From: Nitratireductor aestuarii
Lineage (GTDB): Bacteria > Pseudomonadota > Alphaproteobacteria > Rhizobiales > Rhizobiaceae
Assembly (NCBI RefSeq): GCF_014641695.1
Contig: NZ_BMIF01000003.1
Location: 186,001 to 250,000, forward strand
Length of the DNA stretch: 64,000 nt
Direction: 5' to 3'
Shown here one piece after another: positions 38,345-47,858 of this stretch (position 1 is its first letter; each line of letters opens with the position of its first letter). The translations under genes and the position numbers were made by a program. A model generated the notes under the pieces. The model saw only the letters and a list, made by a program, of their open reading frames with translations. It ran no database searches and was not told the DNA's origin.

Positions 38345-39142
38345 ATGCGTTATCTTCGAAATGTCGGTGTAACTGTTGTGCTTGGGGGAGTTCTGCTGGC
38401 CGGACAGGCCATGGCGGCGGACCTTGTAGCCGATATCGAGATGGAAGACGTTCCGGAACTTGCCGGCATCGAAACGGTGACCGGCTGGTACGCGCGCGGT
38501 GACATTGGCTATAACGCTGGGGTCAATGCCGACACCAGCTATCGCACATTCGACGGCAGCAGCTACACGACCCAATCCGGGGCAGGGGACTTCTCCAAGG
38601 ATGTGAGCCTCAACCTTGGCGTCGGCTACACCTTCACCGACATGTTTCGTGCCGATGTGACTGTCGGCCGTATCTCCGCGGCCTTCGATGGCAGCGGCGC
38701 CTGCGATCCTTCCGCCCCCGTCGACTGCGAGCGGACCGCTCGGGCCGACTTCGCAGGCTATTCCGTCCTCGCCAACGCCTATGTCGACCTCGGCACCATC
38801 ATCGGCCTGACGCCCTATGTAGGAGCGGGTGTAGGTTATACGTATCTGAAATGGGACGACATCCAGACGCAGAATCGCTGCGGCGGCATCCTTTGTGACG
38901 GCAGCGCGGTAACGTCTCATCCGGGCGAATCAGCTTGGCGTCCGACCTACGCGCTGATGGCCGGCGTTGCTTACGACGTCACTGACACCCTCAAGCTCGA
39001 CATCGGCTACCGCTACTTGAACATCGACGGCGGTGGCATGTACGGCTGGGACGTCGCCAGTGCAGGCGCAACCGGTTTACAGGCTGAGCACGACAATATT
39101 TCCACGCACGAGATCCGTCTCGGCCTGCGCATTGCCTTCTGA
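38345..39142 (+). CDS. Outer-membrane beta-barrel protein (Omp25/RopB-like), second copy
   Basis: 265 residues. Signal peptide 1-24 (ending GQAMA). Barrel-type strands such as GWYARGDIGYNAGV, SLNLGVGYTFTDMFRADVTVG, TPYVGAGVGYTYLKWDD and the C-terminal EIRLGLRIAF, which ends in Phe as outer-membrane barrels do. Shares the layout and the VANAYVDLGT-type strand with the preceding gene, so it is a tandem paralogue. The ATG at 38345 has GGAG about ten bases upstream. Confidence 0.87.
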   Translation: MRYLRNVGVTVVLGGVLLAGQAMAADLVADIEMEDVPELAGIETVTGWYARGDIGYNAGVNADTSYRTFDGSSYTTQSGAGDFSKDVSLNLGVGYTFTDMFRADVTVGRISAAFDGSGACDPSAPVDCERTARADFAGYSVLANAYVDLGTIIGLTPYVGAGVGYTYLKWDDIQTQNRCGGILCDGSAVTSHPGESAWRPTYALMAGVAYDVTDTLKLDIGYRYLNIDGGGMYGWDVASAGATGLQAEHDNISTHEIRLGLRIAF

Positions 39143-39245
39143 TTTCGTCGCTGCGCGCATTTCTGAAAAATCATAGCGATTTTCGGGCGGCTCAACTTTT
39201 GCCCTTGCGCCGATTTCTGCCTTCCTATATTTCCAGCGGCGGGCC

Positions 39246-39291
39246 ACTCCTCCCCACCGAGGAGCGTGCTATCTGAAAGGATAGGTTCAAC
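39246..39291 (+). promoter_or_regulatory. Two-hairpin leader before serC (serC RNA motif candidate)
   Basis: Two short hairpins lie directly before the serC start: CTCCTC/GAGGAG (39247-39252 with 39259-39264) and CTATC/GATAG (39269-39273 with 39280-39284). This matches in position and number the serC RNA motif described in Alphaproteobacteria upstream of serC; the identification rests on recall. The second hairpin contains the AAAGGAT ribosome-binding site in its 3' part. Confidence 0.5.
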
Positions 39292-40464
39292 ATGACTACG
39301 CTCGCTGCGCCGGCTTCGCGCCCGGCAAATCCCAATTTTTCTTCTGGACCCTGCGCAAAGCGCCCCGGCTGGCAGCTGGATGCTTTGAAAGACGCTCCCC
39401 TTGGCCGCTCGCATCGCGCCAAGGTCGGCAAGGAAAAGCTTGCCCGCGCCATCGAACTCACCCGTGAAGTTCTGCAGGTCCCCGCTGATTACCGTATTGG
39501 TATCGTACCTGCTTCTGACACTGGCGCTGTCGAGATGGCTCTGTGGTCGCTTCTTGGCGAACGCGGTGTCGACATGCTCGCCTGGGAGTCTTTTGGCTCT
39601 GGCTGGGTTACCGATGTTGTCAAGCAGCTGAAGCTCGCTGACGTCCGCCGCTTCGAGGCTGACTACGGCAAGCTGCCCGACCTGTCGCAGGTCGACTTCA
39701 ACCGCGACGTTGTTTTCACCTGGAACGGCACCACCTCCGGCGTTCGCGTTCCGAACGCTGACTTCATCCCGGCTGACCGTCAGGGCCTGACCATCTGCGA
39801 CGCCACCTCGGCTGCATTTGCTCAGCGTCTCGACTTCTCCAAGCTCGATGTCGTTACCTTCTCCTGGCAGAAGGTTCTCGGCGGAGAGGGCGGTCACGGC
39901 ATGCTGATCCTTTCGCCCCGCGCGGTTGCCCGCCTCGAGTCCTACTCGCCGGCTTGGCCGCTGCCCAAGATCTTCCGCATGACCAAGGGCGGAAAGCTGA
40001 TCGAAGGCATCTTCAAGGGCGAGACGATCAACACGCCGTCCATGCTCTGCGTGGAAGATTATCTTGATGCGCTTGAGTGGGCGAAGTCGCTCGGTGGCCT
40101 CGACGCTCTGGTCGCTCGTGCCGACGAAAACGCTGCTGTGCTGAACAACTTTGTTGAGTCCAGCACCTGGCTCGCAAACCTTGCTCAGGATCCGGCCACC
40201 CGTTCCAACACGTCGGTCTGCCTGACGATCGTTGACGAAGCCGTCAACAAGCTGGACGCCGACGCACAGGCCGCTTTCGCCAAGGGCATCGTTTCCCGCC
40301 TCGAGAAGGAAAAGGTCGCCTACGACATCGGCGCATACCGCGACGCACCGTCCGGTCTGCGCATCTGGACCGGTGCTACGGTCGAGAAGTCTGATCTGGA
40401 AGCACTCCTGCCATGGCTCGAGTGGGCATTCCAGGAACAGAAGGCCGCTCTGCAGGCCGCTTGA
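39292..40464 (+). CDS. serC: Phosphoserine aminotransferase
   Basis: 390 residues, the long type found in Alphaproteobacteria and Methanosarcina. It makes 3-phosphoserine from 3-phosphohydroxypyruvate. [15 protein letters not shown] opens the fold, and the PLP Lys is in [14 protein letters not shown] (K194). It is followed by serA after 119 bases that contain a hairpin without a T tract. Confidence 0.97.
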   Translation: MTTLAAPASRPANPNFSSGPCAKRPGWQLDALKDAPLGRSHRAKVGKEKLARAIELTREVLQVPADYRIGIVPASDTGAVEMALWSLLGERGVDMLAWESFGSGWVTDVVKQLKLADVRRFEADYGKLPDLSQVDFNRDVVFTWNGTTSGVRVPNADFIPADRQGLTICDATSAAFAQRLDFSKLDVVTFSWQKVLGGEGGHGMLILSPRAVARLESYSPAWPLPKIFRMTKGGKLIEGIFKGETINTPSMLCVEDYLDALEWAKSLGGLDALVARADENAAVLNNFVESSTWLANLAQDPATRSNTSVCLTIVDEAVNKLDADAQAAFAKGIVSRLEKEKVAYDIGAYRDAPSGLRIWTGATVEKSDLEALLPWLEWAFQEQKAALQAA

Positions 40465-40471
40465 TACAGAG

Positions 40472-40491
40472 GGCTGCGTAGCGACGCAGCC
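40472..40491 (+). other. Hairpin between serC and serA
   Basis: Perfect eight-base-pair stem GGCTGCGT/ACGCAGCC (40472-40479 with 40484-40491), loop AGCG, without a T tract. It may stabilise the serC 3' end or separate the two cistrons; it is not a clear terminator. Confidence 0.45.
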
Positions 40492-40583
40492 CCATCAACT
40501 CCTCGCAATTCTGCTGTTGTCAAACCGCATCCAGGTACATCCGGCTATTCCCGGCATGATGGATGCTCAGAAGGAGCCCTGAT

Positions 40584-42182
40584 ATGGCACCTCGCGTTCT
40601 CGTTTCCGATGCACTGTCGCCAACCGCCGTTGAGATCTTCCGCAAGAACGGCATCGAAGTCGATTATGAGCCGAACCTCGGCAAGGACAAGGAGAAGCTC
40701 CTGTCCGTCATCGACAAGTACGATGGTCTCGCCATCCGCTCGGCCACCAAGGCCACCGAAAAGCTGATCGAAGCTGCGACCAACCTGAAGGTTATCGGCC
40801 GCGCTGGTATCGGCGTCGACAACGTTGACATCCCGGCTGCATCGCGCCGCGGTATCATCGTCATGAACACGCCCTTCGGCAACTCGATCACGACTGCAGA
40901 ACATGCAATCGCGATGCTCTTCGCCGTTGCCCGCCAGATCCCGGAAGCAAACGCTTCCACCCATGCCGGCAAGTGGGAAAAGAACCGCTTCATGGGTGTC
41001 GAGATCACCGGCAAGACGCTGGGCATCATCGGCTGCGGCAACATCGGCTCGGTCGTTGCAATGCGCGCTGTCGGCCTCAAGATGCATGTCGTCGCTTTCG
41101 ATCCGTTCCTCTCGGCAGACCGTGCGGAAGAGCTGGGTGTTGAAAAGGTTGAGCTCGACGATCTCTTCGCCCGCGCTGACTTCATCACGCTCCACACGCC
41201 GCTGAACGACAAGACCCGCGGCATCATCAATGCTGCCTCCATCGCCAAGATGAAGGACGGCGTGCGCATCATCAACTGCGCCCGCGGTGAGCTGGTTGTC
41301 GAAGCTGACTTGGTTGAAGGCCTGAAGTCCGGCAAGGTTGCCGGCGCTGGTATCGACGTGTTCGCAGAAGAGCCCGCCACCAACAGCGCGCTTTTCAATC
41401 TGCCGAACGTCGTCTGCACCCCGCACCTCGGCGCATCCACCACGGAAGCTCAGGAAAACGTTGCCCTGCAGGTTGCAGAGCAGATGTCGGACTACCTGAC
41501 CAAGGGTGCCGTCACCAACGCGATCAACATGCCTTCGATCACGGCTGAGGAAGCACCGCGCCTGAAGCCTTTCGTGAAGCTCGCCGAAGTTCTGGGCTCC
41601 TTCGTTGGCCAGATGACCGACGAACCGATCGATGAGATCGAGATACTGTTCGACGGCTCGACCGCCACGATGAACACCCGCGCCCTGATCAGCGCAGCCC
41701 TTGCCGGCCTCATCCGCCCGCAGGTTTCCGATGTGAACATGGTGTCGGCGCCGATCATGGTGAAGGAGCGTGGCATCATCGTTTCCGAGATCAAGCGCGA
41801 CAAGTCCGGTGTGTTCGACGGCTACATCAAGCTGACCGTCAAGTCGAAGACGCGGACCCGCTCCATCGCAGGCACCTGCTTCTCCGACGGCAAACCGCGC
41901 TTCATTCAGATCAAGGGCATCAATCTTGATGCTGAGGTTGGCGAGCACATGCTCTACACGACCAATCCGGATACGCCTGGCATCATCGGTCTGCTCGGCA
42001 CGATCTGCGCGAAGCACAACATCAACATTGCCAACTTCCAGCTCGGCCGTGACCATCCGGGTGGCGATGCGATCGCTCTGCTCTACCTCGATGAGGCTGT
42101 TCCGCAGGCGTTCATCGACGAAGTTCTGGCAACCGGCAAGATCAACGCCGCACGCCCGCTGCGTTTCAACATTGGCGCCTGA
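40584..42182 (+). CDS. serA: D-3-phosphoglycerate dehydrogenase
   Basis: 532 residues, the long form with catalytic, NAD-binding, intervening and ACT domains. It performs the first step of serine synthesis. The NAD loop is GIIGCGNIGSVVAMR (about 149-163), the catalytic His is in VVCTPHLGAST, and the C-terminal ACT domain is NPDTPGIIGLLGTIC. The ATG 40584 has AAGGAG upstream. Confidence 0.97.
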   Translation: MAPRVLVSDALSPTAVEIFRKNGIEVDYEPNLGKDKEKLLSVIDKYDGLAIRSATKATEKLIEAATNLKVIGRAGIGVDNVDIPAASRRGIIVMNTPFGNSITTAEHAIAMLFAVARQIPEANASTHAGKWEKNRFMGVEITGKTLGIIGCGNIGSVVAMRAVGLKMHVVAFDPFLSADRAEELGVEKVELDDLFARADFITLHTPLNDKTRGIINAASIAKMKDGVRIINCARGELVVEADLVEGLKSGKVAGAGIDVFAEEPATNSALFNLPNVVCTPHLGASTTEAQENVALQVAEQMSDYLTKGAVTNAINMPSITAEEAPRLKPFVKLAEVLGSFVGQMTDEPIDEIEILFDGSTATMNTRALISAALAGLIRPQVSDVNMVSAPIMVKERGIIVSEIKRDKSGVFDGYIKLTVKSKTRTRSIAGTCFSDGKPRFIQIKGINLDAEVGEHMLYTTNPDTPGIIGLLGTICAKHNINIANFQLGRDHPGGDAIALLYLDEAVPQAFIDEVLATGKINAARPLRFNIGA

Positions 42183-42211
42183 TCAGGCCTGCCACTGATA
42201 CGAATGCAAAG

Positions 42212-42241
42212 GCCGCGAAGCTCCCGCTTCGCGGCTCTTCT
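42212..42241 (+). terminator. Terminator after serA
   Basis: Perfect nine-base-pair stem GCCGCGAAG/CTTCGCGGC (42212-42220 with 42227-42235) followed by TCTTCTTATTT. It may also serve the convergent transporter gene. Confidence 0.75.
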
Positions 42242-42244
42242 TAT

Positions 42245-43147
42245 TTACGGAAGTTTGGCGCCTGCAGCGCGACGTCCGCTCCACTCGGCGATCGTGATGC
42301 CGATCACCACGAAGACAAGCGCCATTACATGGTAGGTGTGGAGCGCTTCTCCAAGGATTGCGACTGACAGCAGCGTCCCGAACACGGGGATGAGGTTGAC
42401 GAAGAGCCCGGCGCGGTTGCTGCCGATAAGCTCCGTCCCGCGGATGAAGAACACCTGCGACAGCACCGATGGAAACACCGCGGCGTATAAGGCGATCACC
42501 CAACCCTGCAGGTCTGGCATGAAGGCATTGCCGGTTGCATATTCCCAATAAAGGAAGGGTATGGCCGCCAGAGAGCCCGCGAACGAAAAGACCGTCGCCG
42601 TGCTCAGCCAGTGGATCTGCGGCCTCAGCCGCAGCATCGCGGTATAGGTAGCATAGCAGCACATGGCCAGGAGCATCAGCGCATCGCCGAAGTTGAGGTC
42701 AAGCTGCGCCAGTCGCTCAAGCTCGCCATGGGTGGCAGTCAGCGCCACGCCCACGAGCGAGATCGCAAAACCCAAAATCTGCAGCCATGTCGCCTTGAGC
42801 CGGAAAAGGACAAAATTCAGGACGATGATGAGCATCGGGATAGCCGCCTGCTCGATCGAGACGTTCACGGCGGATGTGTATTCGAGCGCCTTGTACATGA
42901 TGGCTGCGAACCCGGTGAACCCGGTCGCGCCTAGAAACAGCATGAGCCAAAGGTTCTTTCGGATGACAGGCCAGTCACGCCGGACATGCTTCAGGCCAAA
43001 GGGAAGGAGTAGGAGGAACATGATCCCCCACCGCAGAAGATTGAGCGAGAATGGGGAGACATGGCCCAACGCAAGCCGGCCGGCTACAGCATTGCCGCCC
43101 CAGAACAGGGTGGTGAGAACAAGAAGAACGTAAGCAGACTGGTGCAT
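42245..43147 (-). CDS. EamA/DMT family transporter
   Basis: 300 residues with ten hydrophobic helices in two repeats of the EamA domain: LFWGGNAVAGRLALG in the first and VFPSVLSQVFFIRGTELIG in the second. The substrate is unknown; relatives export amino acids or metabolites. It is convergent with serA, with the terminator between them. Confidence 0.92.
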   Translation of the reverse strand: MHQSAYVLLVLTTLFWGGNAVAGRLALGHVSPFSLNLLRWGIMFLLLLPFGLKHVRRDWPVIRKNLWLMLFLGATGFTGFAAIMYKALEYTSAVNVSIEQAAIPMLIIVLNFVLFRLKATWLQILGFAISLVGVALTATHGELERLAQLDLNFGDALMLLAMCCYATYTAMLRLRPQIHWLSTATVFSFAGSLAAIPFLYWEYATGNAFMPDLQGWVIALYAAVFPSVLSQVFFIRGTELIGSNRAGLFVNLIPVFGTLLSVAILGEALHTYHVMALVFVVIGITIAEWSGRRAAGAKLP

Positions 43148-43420
43148 GAGGCGGTGATGACTGTGCTGGATATGGCAGAGAACCTGCCACTTTGGTGCGG
43201 ATGGCTTGAGCGGAGGAACTTATCCCATTTGAACAGCATGGCAATCCGGGAGGAATGGATTACGGGGTGTTCCTCTGTTATCGACAGCAGAGACCCTTCA
43301 ACCTAGGCAATTTTGCCGCCACAGTGAAAGAAGTGTCGCATCATTACAATCTTGGCGCTATAGAGCCTTTGGTTTCGATCAGAGGGCTGGCAAACGCCTC
43401 GCCCGCGGAAGGAAGCAGGA

Positions 43421-44719
43421 ATGGCAAACGTCGTAGTCGTCGGCTCGCAATGGGGCGACGAAGGTAAGGGTAAAATCGTTGACTGGCTTTCTGAGCGCGC
43501 TGACATCGTCGTGCGTTTTCAGGGGGGGCACAATGCCGGCCATACGCTCGTCATTGATGGCACAAGCTACAAGCTCTCGCTTCTCCCATCGGGAGTGGTG
43601 CGTCCGGGCAAGCTGTCTGTCATCGGCAATGGTGTTGTTTTCGATCCTCACGCCTTTGTGGCGGAGATCGGACGTCTCGCAGAGCAAGGCGTGACGGTGA
43701 GCCCCGAGACCTTGAAGGTCGCCGAGAACACCCCGCTCATCCTGTCCCTGCACCGCGAGCTCGACGGCTTCCGCGAGGATGCCGCTTCTGCCTCCGGCAC
43801 GAAGATCGGCACGACCCGTCGCGGCATCGGCCCAGCCTATGAAGACAAGGTTGGCCGCCGCGCCATCCGCGTTCTGGATCTGGCGGACCTCGATACGCTG
43901 CCGGCCAAGGTCGACCGCCTTCTCACGCACCACAACGCACTGCGCCGTGGCCTCGGCCATGCTGAAGTCTCGCATGAGACGATCATGGAAGAGCTGACGT
44001 CTGTCGCCGACAAGATCCTGCCCTTCGTGGACCGCGTAGGAAACATTCTGGAAGACGCACGCCGTGCCGGCAAGCGCATCCTGTTCGAGGGCGCTCAGGG
44101 CACGATGCTCGACATCGATCATGGGACTTACCCGTTCGTGACGTCTTCCAATACCGTTGCAGGTCAGGCTTCTCCGGGCTCCGGCCTCGGACCTCACGCC
44201 ATCGACTATGTGCTCGGCATCACCAAGGCCTATACGACCCGCGTGGGCGAGGGTCCGTTCCCGACGGAACAGACGGGCGAGATCGGCGACTTCCTCGGCA
44301 CCAAGGGCCACGAGTTCGGCACAGTCACGGGGCGCAAGCGCCGCTGCGGCTGGTTCGACGCCGTTCTGGTGCGCCAGGCTGTCATCGCCAACGGCATCAC
44401 CGGTATCGCTTTGACCAAGCTCGACGTGCTCGACGGCCTGGAAGAGATCAAGGTTTGCACGGGTTACAAGCTTGATGGCAAGGTGATCGACTACCTGCCG
44501 GCAAGCCAGGGTGCCCAGGCGCGTCTCGAGCCGATCTACGAAACCTTCGAAGGCTGGAGCGAGACCACCAAGGGCGCGCGCAGCTGGAACGATCTGCCGG
44601 CACAGGCAGTGAAATACGTACGGAACATCGAGGAATTGATCGGCGCGCCGGTTGCAATTCTCTCGACCAGCCCCGAACGCGAAGACGCAATTTTGGTGAC
44701 GGATCCCTTCCAGAACTGA
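43421..44719 (+). CDS. purA: Adenylosuccinate synthetase
   Basis: 432 residues. It makes adenylosuccinate from IMP and aspartate with GTP. The P-loop [11 protein letters not shown] is at residues 8-18, and [19 protein letters not shown] is in the active site. The ATG is preceded by GGAAGCAGGA. A 273-base gap to the divergent transporter gene probably holds its promoter; I see no gene in that gap. Confidence 0.98.
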   Translation: MANVVVVGSQWGDEGKGKIVDWLSERADIVVRFQGGHNAGHTLVIDGTSYKLSLLPSGVVRPGKLSVIGNGVVFDPHAFVAEIGRLAEQGVTVSPETLKVAENTPLILSLHRELDGFREDAASASGTKIGTTRRGIGPAYEDKVGRRAIRVLDLADLDTLPAKVDRLLTHHNALRRGLGHAEVSHETIMEELTSVADKILPFVDRVGNILEDARRAGKRILFEGAQGTMLDIDHGTYPFVTSSNTVAGQASPGSGLGPHAIDYVLGITKAYTTRVGEGPFPTEQTGEIGDFLGTKGHEFGTVTGRKRRCGWFDAVLVRQAVIANGITGIALTKLDVLDGLEEIKVCTGYKLDGKVIDYLPASQGAQARLEPIYETFEGWSETTKGARSWNDLPAQAVKYVRNIEELIGAPVAILSTSPEREDAILVTDPFQN

Positions 44720-44736
44720 TGGAGGGTTCCCGTGAA

Positions 44737-44766
44737 CTGGCGGTCCCCCGGTATCGGGGCCGCCAG
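44737..44766 (+). terminator. GC-rich hairpin after purA
   Basis: Seven-base-pair stem CTGGCGG/CCGCCAG (44737-44743 with 44760-44766), extended by CCCC/GGGG inside. The T tract is poor, so termination strength is uncertain. Confidence 0.6.
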
Positions 44767-44839
44767 CTTGCTTTAGAGTCACCACAATTTTGTGTATGAA
44801 GCCATCAGGGAGCGACAGGGTAGGAACGGAAAGACAAGC

Positions 44840-46519
44840 ATGGCAGATTTTGCTGCGGTTCTGCGGAAAACGATAGCGACGCTGGCGGAAAATACTCCGG
44901 AAGCGCGCGACCGCATCTATCAGAAGGCTCGCTCCACAATTGAAGCCAAGCTGAAGGCAGTTTCTCCGCCCCCGCCCCAGCACGTCGTCGACCGCCAGAT
45001 GAAGGTGCTCGAGGATGCGATCGCTGAGGTAGAGGCGGAATACGCTCCTCCCGCACCGGCTGAGGATAGGCTGGACGGGCTGGATGAGGTTCTGCGGGAT
45101 CTGGAAGCTCTTTCCAGAGTGCCATCGAACGCAAGCTGGAGCACCACGGAAAATCCCGCCACGGCGCCTGCGCCACTGGTTGCAGCGAATGCACCTGCAC
45201 CGAAGGCTCCTGAACCGGTTGCGACACAGCCGAAGGCTGAACCTGTCGCGGCGGCGAAGCCCACGTCGCCCGAACCTGTTGTCGATGAGCCCTCCGACGA
45301 GGTGACTGACGAGCCTGAGCTCGATACTGAGGACGCTCACGACGATAATTTTGATGACCTTGTTCACAGGGTGGATGAGCCCGTTCAAGCCCAGCCCGCG
45401 CGCAAGGCAGAAGTCGAAGCCCCGAAAGCGAAAAAGCCTGCCGACGATGAGATTCACCTCGACGTCAAGCGGCCTCCAGCACCTGCAAAGAAAGCGAACG
45501 CGGCTGCAGATCCCGTGCTCGACGCGTTGCACGAGCGGCCGGCACTGCGTGAACTACGAGAACGAAAGGCCAAGCGCTCGCTCAAGAAGCCATTGCTTGC
45601 GGCCGCTGCCGTTCTGTTGATCTGTGCGGTTGCTGCGGGTGGCTGGTTCTATCGCGACCAGGTGATGGAGCTTGCCGGTGGCTCCGGTAGTGATGAGGTG
45701 GCGGCAGACAGTTCAACCCCAGCCGAAACGGTGGCAGCAGCCGCAGACCAGAATGCGACCGCACAGTCTGCCTCGCAGAGCGCTCAGCAGCGCAAGCTGA
45801 CGCAGCGCCTGTTGCCCGACGGCTCGGAGGTCGATGAAGGACCTGCTTCCGAGAATCCGACGCTTGGTGAGGGTACGTCCATCGCCGCATCCAGCGAGAG
45901 GGTTGCTGCTGCAGGTCCGCAGGAAACCAATAGCGAGCCAGCGGGGAACAACCAGCCTGCTGTTGCGGTGGGCCAGAAGGCAATCTTCTACGAAGAACGC
46001 ACGATCCAGGAACAGGCATCGGCTAGCGACGGAAATGTTGTCTGGAGCATCCAGCAGGAATCGCCGGGTGCCGACCTGCCGCCCGAGCCCGTCATCTACG
46101 CTGAGGCAACGATCCCCAGCAAGCGGATGCGCCTGAAGATGTCGATCCGTCGGAACGTCGACCAGTCCCTGCCGGCGAGCTACATCGCTGAGCTGATCTT
46201 CCTGACGCCGGAAGATTTCCCCGGTGGAGCGGTTGGGAGCGTCGCGAGTGTCTCGCTGAAGCGCACGGAGCAGGATGCCGGCAACCGCCTGTTGGGTGTG
46301 CCCGCCAAGATCGCCGACGGCTTCTTCCTGGTAGCGCTGAGCGACAATAAGGCGGACGTGGAAGCCAACAATCTTCTGCTCGGCCGTATGGAATGGATCG
46401 ACATTCCGATCGTATACACGTCCGGTCGCCGCGCCCTGATCACGCTTGAAAAGGGCGTTCCAGGCAGCGCCGTATTCAATGATGCGGTGAATGCCTGGAA
46501 ACAGGCAATGAGCGGGTAA
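44840..46519 (+). CDS. Conserved single-pass membrane protein of unknown function
   Basis: 559 residues. The cytoplasmic half has a helical head (MADFAAVLRKTIATLAENTPEARDRIYQKAR) and a long acidic Pro/Ala spacer (about 70-235), then one helix LLAAAAVLLICAVAAGGWFY (about 252-271), and an extracytoplasmic domain (about 400-559) with regular strands and no known motif. I do not recognise the family beyond rhizobial conserved hypothetical proteins. The layout suggests a cytoplasm-to-periplasm adaptor. Start chosen at ATG 44840; an earlier in-frame start adds 16 residues. A strong terminator follows it. Confidence 0.8.
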   Translation: MADFAAVLRKTIATLAENTPEARDRIYQKARSTIEAKLKAVSPPPPQHVVDRQMKVLEDAIAEVEAEYAPPAPAEDRLDGLDEVLRDLEALSRVPSNASWSTTENPATAPAPLVAANAPAPKAPEPVATQPKAEPVAAAKPTSPEPVVDEPSDEVTDEPELDTEDAHDDNFDDLVHRVDEPVQAQPARKAEVEAPKAKKPADDEIHLDVKRPPAPAKKANAAADPVLDALHERPALRELRERKAKRSLKKPLLAAAAVLLICAVAAGGWFYRDQVMELAGGSGSDEVAADSSTPAETVAAAADQNATAQSASQSAQQRKLTQRLLPDGSEVDEGPASENPTLGEGTSIAASSERVAAAGPQETNSEPAGNNQPAVAVGQKAIFYEERTIQEQASASDGNVVWSIQQESPGADLPPEPVIYAEATIPSKRMRLKMSIRRNVDQSLPASYIAELIFLTPEDFPGGAVGSVASVSLKRTEQDAGNRLLGVPAKIADGFFLVALSDNKADVEANNLLLGRMEWIDIPIVYTSGRRALITLEKGVPGSAVFNDAVNAWKQAMSG

Positions 46520-46558
46520 ACACCGCCGGGAAACCGACAGTCCGGAACTCATGCAAAG

Positions 46559-46583
46559 AAAAGGCCGCGCGAAGCGGCCTTTT
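46559..46583. terminator. Bidirectional terminator
   Basis: Ten-base-pair stem AAAAGGCCGC/GCGGCCTTTT (46559-46568 with 46574-46583) with a five-base loop and further T residues. It ends the preceding gene and could also end rpoH readthrough. Confidence 0.85.
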
Positions 46584-46605
46584 TCATGTGTGGTTGACTG
46601 CCTTG

Positions 46606-46715
46606 AGCGGTTCCAGGAAAAGTGGGAACCGGTTTTCCGTCCGGAACCGCGAGAAAACAAAGAGTTAGCGGTTCCAGGAAAAGTGGGAACCGGTTTTCCG
46701 TCCGGAACCGCGAGA
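46606..46715. repeat. Tandem pair of 49-base palindromic repeats
   Basis: Two identical 49-base units, 46606-46654 and 46667-46715, start AGCGGTTCCAGG and end GGAACCGCGAGA, with a 61-base period. Each can fold: GCGGTTCC with GGAACCGC at the ends and GGTTCC with GGGAACC within. They resemble the GGGAACCGGTTTT-type palindromic elements scattered in rhizobial genomes. They sit in the convergent gap before rpoH. Confidence 0.85.
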
Positions 46716-46766
46716 CAAAGAGTTCGAGCAGTTCAGAGCTTCTGTGAAAGTCCGAACTGGTCTGGG

Positions 46767-47672
46767 CTAGGCCGGCAGGGCTTCCCGCCCCATGCTTTCC
46801 GCCTGGCGCTTTGCCGAAGCCTTGATCGCGTCCTGCACCTTCTCGAAGGCTCTCACCTCGATCTGGCGCACGCGTTCGCGGCTGATCTCGAATTCACCGG
46901 AAAGCTCCTCAAGCGTCAGCGGGTCTTCCGACAGACGCCGAGCCTGGAAGATGCGGCGCTCACGATCGTTCAGAACGCCGAGAGCATCGTCCAGCATGCG
47001 CTTGCGCTGCTCCAGCTCGTCCTGCTCGATGAGCATGCTCTCCTGGCTCTCGCGGTCGTCCACGAGCCAGTCCTGCCATTCGCCGGACTCACCCTCGGAT
47101 GCGCGGATCGGAGCGTTCAGCGAAGCGTCGCCGGAAAGGCGGCGGTTCATCGAAACAACCTCATCCTCGCTCACATGCAGCCGGGTAGCGATTTCCTTCA
47201 CCTGATCAGGGGTGAGGTCGCCGTCACCGAGCGCCTGGATCTTGCTCTTTGTCTTCCGGAGGTTGAAGAACAGGCGCTTCTGGTTCGCAGTCGTGCCCAT
47301 CTTCACGAGGCTCCACGATCGCAGGATGTATTCCTGGATCGAGGCCCGGATCCACCACATGGCATAGGTGGCCAGCCGGAAGCCGCGCTCCGGTTCGAAC
47401 TTCTTCACGGCCTGCATCAGGCCGACGTTTCCTTCGGAAATGACTTCCCCGATCGGGAGTCCATAGCCACGATACCCCATTGCTATCTTGGCAACGAGCC
47501 TCAAGTGGCTGGTAACAAGCTTGTGTGCAGCATCAGAGTCGCCATGCTCCTGATAGCGCTTGGCGAGCATGTACTCTTCTTCAGGCTGCAGCATCGGAAA
47601 GCGGCGGATCTCCTCAAGATAACGCGCCAGTCCGCCTTCACCGGAAACTACACTTGGCAATGTCTGGGCCAT
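46767..47672 (-). CDS. rpoH: RNA polymerase sigma-32 factor
   Basis: 301 residues. Heat-shock sigma factor. Region 2 has EGNVGLMQAVKKFEPERGFRLATYAMWWI, including the RpoH box-type WIRASIQEYILRSWSLVK; region 4 ends with SRERVRQIEVRAFEKV. The ATG at 47672 has GGAGGG seven bases upstream; an in-frame 41-residue extension lies over the promoter region. Rhizobia usually carry two copies; a second may lie elsewhere. Confidence 0.97.
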   Translation of the reverse strand: MAQTLPSVVSGEGGLARYLEEIRRFPMLQPEEEYMLAKRYQEHGDSDAAHKLVTSHLRLVAKIAMGYRGYGLPIGEVISEGNVGLMQAVKKFEPERGFRLATYAMWWIRASIQEYILRSWSLVKMGTTANQKRLFFNLRKTKSKIQALGDGDLTPDQVKEIATRLHVSEDEVVSMNRRLSGDASLNAPIRASEGESGEWQDWLVDDRESQESMLIEQDELEQRKRMLDDALGVLNDRERRIFQARRLSEDPLTLEELSGEFEISRERVRQIEVRAFEKVQDAIKASAKRQAESMGREALPA

Positions 47673-47858
47673 TAAGCACCCTCCTATCACTCGTGCCCCC
47701 AAATGCGGCGGGCAAATACGCAGCCGCTCCCCTGAGCGCACTACGTACGACATATATAGGTAGATTGCGGCGAAATTTAAAGCATAGCCCTGCAATCCCG
47801 TCGCATGGGCGGGGCAGGCTATAAGGGCAGGTCATTTCAATGACCCTGAGATAGTCGT

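Noticed and set aside
43148-43420. Small gene in the transporter-purA gap
   Set aside because: The frames seen there overlap the transporter start or purA and lack ribosome-binding sites and family features.
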